DNA from: an uncultured Blautia sp.
GTDB lineage: Bacteria; Bacillota; Clostridia; Lachnospirales; Lachnospiraceae
NCBI GenBank assembly: GCA_934409175.1
Contig: CAKRVX010000041.1
Coordinates: 1 to 16,364, forward strand
Direction of reading: 5' to 3'
Length of the DNA stretch: 16,364 nt
Shown here piece after piece: positions 1 through 6,642 of the stretch. The notes under the pieces are model-generated. The model was not told the origin of the DNA and did not search any database. It saw only the letters and a list, made by a program, of their open reading frames with translations. A program made the position numbers and the translations under genes. The stretch's first letter is position 1. The number at the start of each line of letters is the position of its first letter.

Positions 1-35
1 CCACAATTGCAGATGTCTTTATCTTGTCTCTATTT

Positions 36-806
36 TTATATCATTCTTTTCTTTTTTCTTATACTGCACATCTTTTCAAAATGAGTAAAACAGTATACCA
101 AGCTGGTCAGTAAAATCAGGTAAATCAGTATTAAAATCTCTATACCATATTTCATGGAAAACAGATTCAGTGCATATTCCGTAATTAGCAATGACCAGAT
201 ATTTGCCCCCATATGAAGCAGCATACTACTGTAAATATTTCCACTCATTTCCAGTATCCATGCAAATGCAGTTCCGAGAATACTTGCATAAATTCCCTGT
301 ACGATATTTCCGTGGTAAATACCGAAGATCAGTCCGGAAAGCACTGCTGCCACCGGCATCTTCAACCAGTCACGCAGACGCAGATAGATTAACCAGCGGA
401 AGATCATTTCTTCTGCTGCAGGTGCAACAATTCCCATCCAGAAAATCATCATAAAAAGCGATTTTCCCTCTGTAATCCTGGTCATACTATCCTGATAAGT
501 GCTGCTGTTGATAAATGACTGAAGCATTGCCATCAGAAAGTTTCCATATTGCGCAAGCCCGGCACCTGCCAGGAGTAAAAGAATTACTTCCGGTAAAGAA
601 AGTGCTACTTTTTGCTGAGCCGGAATCAGACCACCGGCAATTCTTCTGACTTTATCCCTCCGATAGAAATATAATGCCGGAATCATTGCCAGAATTCCTG
701 TGAGCCCTGTGAGAAAAATCGTATAATTATAATATGTCTCGGCTGAATTTGCTGTAGTTCTCGCAAATACTGCCAGCGCAGTTCCTGCAACAATCTGGGA
801 AATCAC
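36..806 (-). CDS. CPBP-family intramembrane metalloprotease
   Basis: Polytopic membrane protein of the CPBP (CAAX protease/bacteriocin-processing, Abi) family, predicted to cleave or handle peptides inside the membrane. Seen in the 256-residue product: the family motifs in order, EEMIFR (about 132-137), FGIYHGN (161-167) and LHMGAN (197-202). These supply the glutamate and histidine/asparagine residues of the proposed metal-type active site. About six to seven hydrophobic segments span the protein. The listed start is a GTG with a modest AGGA nine bases upstream. The frame stays open for 34 more codons upstream with plausible sequence (WRAGYPVGIHF just before the GTG), so the N-terminus may be longer. 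It lies about 70 bases downstream of the HAD phosphatase gene and is probably co-transcribed with it. The substrate is unknown. Family assignment is firm; the start is uncertain. Confidence 0.85.
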   Translation of the reverse strand: MISQIVAGTALAVFARTTANSAETYYNYTIFLTGLTGILAMIPALYFYRRDKVRRIAGGLIPAQQKVALSLPEVILLLLAGAGLAQYGNFLMAMLQSFINSSTYQDSMTRITEGKSLFMMIFWMGIVAPAAEEMIFRWLIYLRLRDWLKMPVAAVLSGLIFGIYHGNIVQGIYASILGTAFAWILEMSGNIYSSMLLHMGANIWSLLITEYALNLFSMKYGIEILILIYLILLTSLVYCFTHFEKMCSIRKKKRMI

Positions 807-874
807 GAAATGGATTCCTACGGGATATCCTGCCCTCCAAATTTTAGAAACAATACTTTGTTTTCGCAGAGGGC

Positions 875-1522
875 TCAGGCGAAAAAATTTACAATCTCTT
901 CTGCAGAATCAACAATTTTAAGAGGTTCTGCCTGTGTAAGTTCTTCTTTAGTTCCATATCCAAAAGAAACTGCCATACATTCCAGACCCGCTTTACGTGC
1001 TCCGTATACATCATGTTCTTTGTCACCGATCATAATAACCTGTTCTCTGTGCTTATCCATGTTCAGTCGTTTAAGAACATCTTCGATCACTTCTGTTTTG
1101 TTAGTTCTTCGGCCATCCATTTCGCTTCCGCCGATTTCTGTGAAATACTGCGCAAGTCCGAAATGCTCCAGAATCTGTCTTACATATACTTCTGGTTTCG
1201 AGGATGCAACTGCAAGAATATACCCTTTTTTCTTCAGTTTCACCAACATATCCTCAATCCCCGGATATACCGCATTTTCAAAGATTCCCGTTACCGAATA
1301 GCGTTCTCTGTAATATTCGACTGCCCTTCTGGCTGTTTCTTCATCAATCTGTGCATATTTCATAAACTGTTCCATTAACGGCGGGCCTACAAAAACTTTC
1401 AGTTTCTCCAGGCTGGGTTCAGATTTTCCGATTTTTTCCAGTGCATACTGAACAGATTTTGTGATACCCTCACCTGATTCCGTTAATGTTCCGTCTAAGT
1501 CAAACAAAATTGCTTTGTACAT
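875..1522 (-). CDS. HAD-family hydrolase, phosphoglycolate phosphatase-like
   Basis: Soluble haloacid dehalogenase-superfamily phosphatase of 215 residues, the usual size for Gph/PpaX/YjjG-like enzymes. All catalytic motifs are visible. Motif I is DLDGT (D8 nucleophile, D10 acid/base), motif II is the serine in VASSKP (about 107-108), motif III is the lysine near 142 (NKTEV), and motif IV is GDKEHD (D167 and D171, Mg binding). Residues from about 15 to 80 are helical and fit a type-1 cap. The ATG start has AAGGAG 12 bases upstream. A separate promoter lies directly upstream, overlapping the end of the preceding gene. The natural substrate (phosphoglycolate, pyrophosphate or a nucleotide/sugar phosphate) cannot be told from sequence alone. 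Confidence 0.9.
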   Translation of the reverse strand: MYKAILFDLDGTLTESGEGITKSVQYALEKIGKSEPSLEKLKVFVGPPLMEQFMKYAQIDEETARRAVEYYRERYSVTGIFENAVYPGIEDMLVKLKKKGYILAVASSKPEVYVRQILEHFGLAQYFTEIGGSEMDGRRTNKTEVIEDVLKRLNMDKHREQVIMIGDKEHDVYGARKAGLECMAVSFGYGTKEELTQAEPLKIVDSAEEIVNFFA

Positions 1523-1557
1523 TATCTGTTTATACTCCTTGCTATAAAATTTTTCTT

Positions 1558-1586
1558 ATTATAGCATCCTTTTGAAAAAGCGTCTA
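1558..1586 (-). promoter_or_regulatory. Promoter for the HAD hydrolase gene
   Basis: On the minus strand a TATAAT -10 box (1558-1563) carries a TG extension (TGCTATAAT), and a -35-like TAGACG (1581-1586) lies 17 bases upstream. It sits about 36 bases before the HAD start codon and overlaps the stop codon of the upstream gene. The HAD/CPBP pair can therefore be transcribed independently of the kinase operon. Confidence 0.6.
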
Positions 1587-2363
1587 TGAGAAAAACGTAT
1601 CTGGTTCCATCCGGATGAGATTTCCACTCTGGTCAATTACAAGTAGTTTTATCCTGTTTTTCGATTTTTTCCCATAATTCGTTTCCGGTACGATTCTGTC
1701 TCCTTCCCAGTGCCATGGACATTCTCTGCTGTTGATCTGCAGAGAAAGCACTTGTATACTTCCCTCTGAAAAAATCTGTATACTGAAACAGGAATTCAAA
1801 TCTGAATTTCCCTGAAATCGAATTAAGGACTTCTTTTTTTTCTGTTTCTTTTTCTGTTTTTGCTTTTTTTCAGGCTTCGGAGTGGATGACGCCATTGGAA
1901 CAACCGTTGGTTCTGGTATACGGGACGGCACCGGTGTATTGATGGGTACAGGCATGGATTGTTGTTCGGGAATTACTTCGGAAATGTTTTCCTGTATTAT
2001 CGGTGTATTCTGCACTGGCATTTGCGTTTCCTCATAGTTCTTCTCACCACAGGTTCTTTCGCTATACATATTCTCATCTGTAGATACCTCAGCGTCTTCT
2101 TCCTGATTCCATTCCATCTGTTCTTCGGACTCCTGTACATCCCCAGATGACTCCTGCTCACTATTTTCCATCTGTTCTTTTTCTTCTGATGTATTCCACT
2201 GCCATGTCTCCCATTGATAACTCTCCCAGTACTGCTCGCTCTGCCATTCAGTGTTATAATTCTCCCCTCTTTCCTCGTATCCCCATATTTTCACAGAGAC
2301 GGTTAATACCATCATTGCCAATAATAATGCTAATTTTACCCGATATCTTTTATTTTTCTTCAC
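1584..2363 (-). CDS. Secreted or membrane-anchored Trp/Gln/Glu-rich protein next to a kinase
   Basis: No family recognised. The 259-residue product has a basic N-terminus and one hydrophobic segment (about 9-24), either a signal peptide or an anchor. Next come a low-complexity acidic stretch rich in Trp, Gln, Glu and Ser (27-115, with five Trp between residues 40 and 56), a Pro/Val/Thr linker (116-164) and a lysine-rich run (163-178, about a dozen Lys). A compact C-terminal region (180-259) has beta-strand-like alternation. The start is a GTG (2361-2363) with GAGGAG ten bases upstream, inside the end of the kinase gene. The 14-base overlap suggests translational coupling. Context implies a job linked to the kinase, as partner, extracellular ligand or substrate, but that is inference. 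The coding assignment is supported by the clean overlap, the RBS and the domain layout. Confidence 0.8.
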   Translation of the reverse strand: MKKNKRYRVKLALLLAMMVLTVSVKIWGYEERGENYNTEWQSEQYWESYQWETWQWNTSEEKEQMENSEQESSGDVQESEEQMEWNQEEDAEVSTDENMYSERTCGEKNYEETQMPVQNTPIIQENISEVIPEQQSMPVPINTPVPSRIPEPTVVPMASSTPKPEKKQKQKKKQKKKKSLIRFQGNSDLNSCFSIQIFSEGSIQVLSLQINSRECPWHWEGDRIVPETNYGKKSKNRIKLLVIDQSGNLIRMEPDTFFS

Positions 2364-3585
2364 TTTTTTTCATCTCCTCTGTCCACAGCATCAGATTTCT
2401 TCCTGTACTTTCATCCGCAAGCTCCTGTATCTCTTTATATCTGTTCCATAAATTTTCTGCTTTTTCTTTCTGACCTGTCCGTATCAGAAACATTCCATAC
2501 TCCCCATACCCTTCTGCATATTTCCAATCATTTTTAAGCAGGTCTTTATAATATTGTTCTGTCTTTTCATATTTTTTCTCATACTCACTATTTACAGCAA
2601 GGAGAATACCAATCTTTCTCATTTCCTCCCTTTCTTTGTATATTTCCCGTAACTTTATCAGTTTTTTTTCTGCTGCAGCGCAAATTTCCATTTGCATCAT
2701 TCTGCTCCCTTTTACAAAATTCTCCTGCTGATACAAATTTGTGATCGTTGTAATTTCTCCATAAAAATCAGAAGTTTTTTGTTCTGTTCCTCCCTGAACT
2801 AACAAGCACATTCCCAATGCCGCACCTGCCGGAACCAGCCACTTTCTTTTTTTCTTTCTTTGTTTTTGTTGCATTCCGGCAATTTTTTTTCGTACAAGAT
2901 TCATGTTTCTGTATCGAAAATCCGGGATTCTCTGACAACATCGCATCAAAAACCACCATAATGATACATCTCGAAATATCAGCATCCAGCTCCGTTTCTG
3001 GACGCCCAGTAATTCTCTCAACGTTTTTCCAAAAGCATAAATATCACTGGTTTTATCCATATATCCTTCATATTGTTCCGGTGCGGCAAATCCTCTGGTC
3101 CCTTTACAGATTTTCTGTTTTTCTTTATATCCGTTTACTGCACTTCCCAGATCTATCAGATACAACCTGCTGTTTTCTCCCTGCATAATATTATCCGGTT
3201 TCAAATCTCCATAATAGATTGGTGGTTTCCTTTCATGTAAATATTCAAGAACATCCGCAATCTCCATACCATACTGCAGAACCTCATCCAGAGTTAAAAA
3301 TCTTTTCTTCTGAAGAAGTTCTCCAAGAGACTGTCCCTTGATATATTCCATGACAATATAACAGTTCTGATCCTTCTCCATATAATCCATTACTCTGGGA
3401 AGTGCAGGATGGCAAAGTTTAAGAAGCATTCTTGCCTCCTTTCTGCCAGATTGCGGAATTTCTTTTACTGCACGTAGAACACCAAGTTCCATATCACGTG
3501 CAAGATAAACTTTACCCTCTCCACCTTTTCCAACGGAATCAAGAATACAATACCTGTCTTTTATCAATGTTCCGGTCAGCTTCAT
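2350..3585 (-). CDS. Transmembrane Ser/Thr protein kinase with extracytoplasmic helical domain
   Basis: Eukaryotic-type (Hanks) kinase. Numbered from the chosen ATG, the motifs are: glycine loop GKGGEGKV (19-26), ATP-binding lysine in AVKEI (K40), catalytic loop YGDLKPDN (D127, K129, N132), Mg loop DLG (D145) and FAAPE (166-170). The catalytic loop has Gly in place of the usual Arg, so it is a non-RD kinase, and DLG replaces DFG. A compact C-lobe ends near 235, followed by a basic run, one membrane helix (about 249-264) and an outer helical region (265-411). The outer region holds a TPR-like stretch (YYKDLL...GYGEYGMFLIRTGQKEKA...) rather than PASTA repeats. The ATG at 3585 was chosen because AGGTGA lies five bases upstream; GTG 3594 and ATG 3591 are alternatives. 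It is first in an operon with the secreted protein. Confidence 0.9.
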   Translation of the reverse strand: MKLTGTLIKDRYCILDSVGKGGEGKVYLARDMELGVLRAVKEIPQSGRKEARMLLKLCHPALPRVMDYMEKDQNCYIVMEYIKGQSLGELLQKKRFLTLDEVLQYGMEIADVLEYLHERKPPIYYGDLKPDNIMQGENSRLYLIDLGSAVNGYKEKQKICKGTRGFAAPEQYEGYMDKTSDIYAFGKTLRELLGVQKRSWMLIFRDVSLWWFLMRCCQRIPDFRYRNMNLVRKKIAGMQQKQRKKKRKWLVPAGAALGMCLLVQGGTEQKTSDFYGEITTITNLYQQENFVKGSRMMQMEICAAAEKKLIKLREIYKEREEMRKIGILLAVNSEYEKKYEKTEQYYKDLLKNDWKYAEGYGEYGMFLIRTGQKEKAENLWNRYKEIQELADESTGRNLMLWTEEMKKSEEK

Positions 3586-3631
3586 ATTCATCACCTGCTG
3601 TTTTATTCTATTTTCATTTATCGGGAATCAA

Positions 3632-3650
3632 TGACAGAAGAACTCTGTCA
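3632..3650 (-). repeat. Inverted repeat in the kinase 5' leader
   Basis: Perfect 7-base arms (TGACAGA and TCTGTCA) flank a 5-base centre, between the kinase promoter and its ribosome binding site. It could be an operator for a dimeric repressor just downstream of the transcription start, or a small leader hairpin. There is no U-run after it, so it is not a terminator. Confidence 0.6.
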
Positions 3651-3665
3651 ATATAAGACATAGCT

Positions 3666-3694
3666 ATTATAGCACAATCTGTTCTTTTTGAAAA
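3666..3694 (-). promoter_or_regulatory. Promoter for the kinase operon
   Basis: TATAAT (3666-3671) with a TG extension (TGCTATAAT) and a -35-like TTTTCA (3689-3694) at 17-base spacing on the minus strand. It is about 80 bases before the kinase start codon and just upstream of the inverted repeat in the leader. Confidence 0.6.
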
Positions 3695-3710
3695 GCCCTG
3701 TTTTTATAAT

Positions 3711-3741
3711 CAGAAAAGCGGCACACCCGAAGGTACGCCGC
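3711..3741 (-). terminator. Intrinsic terminator after argS
   Basis: On the minus strand a 10-base-pair stem (8 Watson-Crick and 2 G-U pairs, arms 3732-3741 and 3718-3727) closes on a UUCG tetraloop and is followed by UUUUCUG. It starts 17 bases after the argS stop codon and separates argS from the kinase promoter. Confidence 0.9.
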
Positions 3742-3757
3742 CTGTAAAATATTGTGA

Positions 3758-5524
3758 TTACATTCTGTCCGGTGCAGAAAATCCAAGAAGATCAATACTT
3801 GTTTCAAGTACCTTTTTGGTCAACTTCAAAAGCTGAATAAAAGATGCCTTCTGATCTGCATTCTCTTCGCTGAGAATCTTTGTTTCATGATAAAAACTGT
3901 TAAATGCATTGGAAACTTCATAAATATATGCACAGATCTTATGCGGAGCTTTTTCTTCAAAAGCATTTTCTACTGTTGCTCCGAAGCCGGTAAGCTGAAG
4001 CATAAGATTCTTCTGGCTTTCATTTACAGGATCCAGAATCTGTCCTGCATTCAGATCTCCTCCCTCCTGCTCGAAACGGTTCAGGATAGATTTGATACGA
4101 ACGATGGTATAAAGAATATACGGTCCTGTATTACCCTCAAATGAAGTAAATCTGTCAATATCAAAGATATAATCTTTGGTAGCCTGGTTAGAAAGATCTC
4201 CATATTTGATGGCAGAAAGTCCTACGACCTTTGCAGTTTCCTGTGCATCTTTATCTTTGACACTGCGGTTTTCTACAATCTTTTTAAACATCTCTTCATT
4301 AATATCCTTAATGAGAGTCTCCAGACGCATAACACCGCCTTCTCTTGTCTTAAACGGTTTTCCATCCTTTCCATTCATAGTTCCGAATCCCAGGAAGGAA
4401 AGCTTTGTATCTTCTTTAACAAGACCTGTTTTTCTCGCACAACGGAATACCTGGATAAAATGAAGTTCCTGACGTTTATCAACTACATAGAGAATCTCAT
4501 CCGGATTAAATAATTTCATACGTTCTACGATTGTTGCAAGGTCTGTAGTTGTATAAAGAGATGCTCCGTCTGATTTCAGCAACATACATGGTGGAATCTC
4601 TTTTGTATCATTCTCTTCTTTTACATCTACTACCAGTGCTCCCTGGTCCATATATGCAAATCCTTTTTCCTTCATTTCCTCTACCATATCCGGAATATAA
4701 GGCTGGGCATCAGACTCCTTTTTCCACAGATCAAAGGATACATTCAGTTTTTCATAATTACGTTTTAAGTCTGTGACAGATACATTCATAATATGATTCC
4801 ACAGCGCCATATATCCCGGCTTGCCCTGCTGCAGAAGATGTGTTGCTTCCAGTGCTTCATTTCTGTAATCTTCATCTTCCTTGGACTTACCGCTTGCACA
4901 TGGGTAGATTTCCTCAAGCTCACTGATGGTAAATGGAGCTTCCTGAGGATATTCTCCTGTATAAGAATCATCAAAATAAACAAGTTCCGGTTTTCTGTGT
5001 TTAAGTTCCGTGATGATCAGTCCCATCTGAAGTCCCCAGTCCCCCAGATGTACATCACCAATCACTTTATGACCTACATAACGGCCGATTCTCTTAATAC
5101 TCTCTCCAATAATGGCAGAACGCAGATGTCCTACATGAAGCGGTTTTGCAACATTTGGTCCACCGTAATCAATGATAATGGTCTTTGGCTCTTTTGCAGC
5201 AGATACGGAAAGTTTTTCATCTTCTGCCATTTTTCTCAGATAATCCGCAAGAAATTCCCCATTTACTTTCAGGTTAATAAATCCTGGCTTTACCATCTCA
5301 GCCTCAGCAAACACTTTACTGTCCTTTAAATAAGCCACTACATCATCGGCAATCATAAATGGTGCTTTTTTGTATGCCTTTGCGCCTGCCATAGCACCAT
5401 TGCACTGGAATTCACAAAGGTCCGGTCTGTTGGACACTGTTACTTTTCCATAGGAAGGATCGTATCCTGCTTTTTCAAAAGCAGTGGAAAGTTCTTCCGC
5501 CATCTGTTCCATAAGTTTCTTCAT
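3758..5524 (-). CDS. argS: Arginine-tRNA ligase (arginyl-tRNA synthetase)
   Basis: Class I aminoacyl-tRNA synthetase that charges tRNA-Arg with arginine in the cytosol. The 588-residue product is full length for the family. It has the N-terminal ArgRS additional domain (about 1-90), the HIGH signature as HVGH (130-133) in GGPNVAKPLHVGHLRSA, the family motif GDVHLGDWGLQMG, and KTREGG (392-397) at the KMSKS position. An all-helical anticodon-binding DALR domain (about 460-588) ends in the classic PDRM. KMSKS is degenerate in many ArgRS, so that variant is normal. The ATG has GAGGAG ten bases upstream. It lies 36 bases downstream of degV with no promoter or terminator seen between, so the two are probably one operon. 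No T-box leader was found upstream of either gene. Confidence 0.98.
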   Translation of the reverse strand: MKKLMEQMAEELSTAFEKAGYDPSYGKVTVSNRPDLCEFQCNGAMAGAKAYKKAPFMIADDVVAYLKDSKVFAEAEMVKPGFINLKVNGEFLADYLRKMAEDEKLSVSAAKEPKTIIIDYGGPNVAKPLHVGHLRSAIIGESIKRIGRYVGHKVIGDVHLGDWGLQMGLIITELKHRKPELVYFDDSYTGEYPQEAPFTISELEEIYPCASGKSKEDEDYRNEALEATHLLQQGKPGYMALWNHIMNVSVTDLKRNYEKLNVSFDLWKKESDAQPYIPDMVEEMKEKGFAYMDQGALVVDVKEENDTKEIPPCMLLKSDGASLYTTTDLATIVERMKLFNPDEILYVVDKRQELHFIQVFRCARKTGLVKEDTKLSFLGFGTMNGKDGKPFKTREGGVMRLETLIKDINEEMFKKIVENRSVKDKDAQETAKVVGLSAIKYGDLSNQATKDYIFDIDRFTSFEGNTGPYILYTIVRIKSILNRFEQEGGDLNAGQILDPVNESQKNLMLQLTGFGATVENAFEEKAPHKICAYIYEVSNAFNSFYHETKILSEENADQKASFIQLLKLTKKVLETSIDLLGFSAPDRM

Positions 5525-5560
5525 GATATCTTAACTCCTCGAAATTTATATTATTATTTT

Positions 5561-6433
5561 TTAATCTGCAACTACTCTTCTGGAGCATGCAATTGCAACT
5601 GCACCGTAACCGATATGACACGCTACACTCAGCGACAACGGATTCTGCACTACCTCAAGTCCGGGGAAAACTGCTTCAATCTCTTTCTTAAATTCCAGCG
5701 CTTCCTCCAGGTTTCCTGTATAAGCAGACTCTATGCACATTTCTCCACGCTTTACATATTCTGCAAAACGATTCTCCCAGTCATTCTGCATAGCCTTTAA
5801 CATTACGCGTTTAGCTTGTTTTTTACCTCTTGTTTTAGAATAGGCATCCAGCTTCTCTCCCTGAATCTGCAGAACCGGTTTCAGATTCAGAACTGTACCG
5901 ATAGCTGCTGCCGCCGGTGTGATTCTACCACCTTTTTTCAGATATTTCAGAGTTTCCAGGGTGATATAAATACTGGAATCAAATTTCTGTGTCTCCAGAA
6001 CCTCCTTAATCTGTCCTGCATTTCTTCCTGCTGTTCTTAAGGTCATAGCATCAATTACCGACTGTCTCTGAGTAACAGAAATTCTCTGGTTATCCACCAC
6101 CTGTACTCTGCCATCATATTCCTGAGCCAGTCCCATAGCTGTATCGCAGGATGCACTTAACCCACTTGACATGGGAATATGCACGATCTCATCATATTCC
6201 TCCAGAAGGGTATTCCACAAACCACAGACATCTGCCGGACCAGGCTGTGAAGTGGAAATGGATTCATCATTTTTCAGACGCTCATAAAACTCCTCCTGAG
6301 AAAGAGTAATTCCTTCCAGATAAAGCTTATCATCAATATAAAAAGGCATAGGGATTACCCGGATTCCCATTTCTCTTGCCTCATCCTGTGTTATGCCGCT
6401 GTTACTGTCTGTGACAATGGCAATTTTTCCCAT
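5561..6433 (-). CDS. DegV-family fatty-acid-binding protein (FakB-like)
   Basis: Soluble DegV-family protein of about 290 residues, the usual size. Members bind a long-chain fatty acid, and those paired with FakA present it for phosphorylation as the FakB subunit of fatty acid kinase. Visible signatures are KIAIVTDSNSG at the N-terminus, TSQPGPADV (fatty-acid carboxylate loop), the SSGLSAS loop, the central LKYLKKGGRI helix, and a C-terminal HIGYGAVAIA segment. The second ATG (6433) was chosen because AAAGGAG sits eight bases before it; the first ATG (6439) would leave only two bases. No fakA is seen in this window. It is first in the operon with argS. Family is certain; the particular lipid and partner are not. 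Confidence 0.95.
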   Translation of the reverse strand: MGKIAIVTDSNSGITQDEAREMGIRVIPMPFYIDDKLYLEGITLSQEEFYERLKNDESISTSQPGPADVCGLWNTLLEEYDEIVHIPMSSGLSASCDTAMGLAQEYDGRVQVVDNQRISVTQRQSVIDAMTLRTAGRNAGQIKEVLETQKFDSSIYITLETLKYLKKGGRITPAAAAIGTVLNLKPVLQIQGEKLDAYSKTRGKKQAKRVMLKAMQNDWENRFAEYVKRGEMCIESAYTGNLEEALEFKKEIEAVFPGLEVVQNPLSLSVACHIGYGAVAIACSRRVVAD

Positions 6434-6519
6434 ATTCATATCTCCTTTACTTCTGATTCATTTCAGATTTCTTATGTATCGATTATTTTCATACTTTTTG
6501 AAAAGGGATTTCCCTCTCC

Positions 6520-6531
6520 TGTAAAATTACA
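6520..6531 (-). repeat. Small inverted repeat by the degV start site
   Basis: TGTAA and TTACA arms with a 2-base centre, placed roughly at +4 to +15 of the transcript predicted from the degV promoter. It could be an operator, but arms this short also occur by chance in A+T-rich DNA. Confidence 0.3.
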
Positions 6532-6541
6532 GACTATGTTT

Positions 6542-6570
6542 AGTTTATCATATTTTTGGGCGTATCACAA
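6542..6570 (-). promoter_or_regulatory. Candidate promoter for degV-argS
   Basis: TTGTGA (6565-6570) and TAAACT (6542-6547) on the minus strand, spaced 17 bases, about 108 bases before the degV start. Both boxes match the housekeeping consensus at four of six positions. It lies just downstream of the ptsI terminator, where a new promoter is needed. Confidence 0.45.
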
Positions 6571-6586
6571 TCAGGAATGATAAATT

Positions 6587-6625
6587 TATTAAAAAATCCG
6601 CATGGATCGCTCCATACGGATTTTT
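6587..6625 (-). terminator. Intrinsic terminator after ptsI
   Basis: On the minus strand, ATCCGTATGGA pairs with TCCATGCGGAT around a GCGA loop (11 base pairs with one G-U, extended by A-U pairs). A run of six U follows. It begins about 20 bases after the ptsI stop codon. Confidence 0.9.
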
Positions 6626-6642
6626 ATCGTTCTGTTCCAGAA

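Noticed and set aside
1..35. Left-edge sequence as a gene end or terminator
   Set aside because: Only 35 bases precede the CPBP stop codon, with no hairpin and too little sequence to assign.
810..1301. Open frame of 163 codons on the plus strand, opposite the HAD gene
   Set aside because: It is a Ser-rich product of antisense reading with no RBS; the minus-strand HAD protein has all four catalytic motifs.
1820..1875. A/T-rich homopolymer tract as a phase-variable site
   Set aside because: The tract encodes the Lys-rich linker of the exported protein and is a mix of AAA, AAG and CAG codons. No single run is long enough to argue strongly for slippage.
4335..4360. Missing KMSKS motif in ArgS as a sign of an inactive enzyme
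   Set aside because: KTREGG occupies that position. Many bacterial arginyl-tRNA synthetases have a degenerate KMSKS, so it is normal.
4793..5329. Open frame of 178 codons on the plus strand, opposite argS
   Set aside because: It lies entirely within argS, which shows all catalytic motifs. The antisense product has no recognisable domain and no ribosome binding site.
6434..6642. Possible T-box leader ahead of degV-argS
   Set aside because: No T-box core (AGGGTGGNACCGCG-like) or antiterminator is visible. The only hairpin is the ptsI terminator, upstream of the degV promoter.
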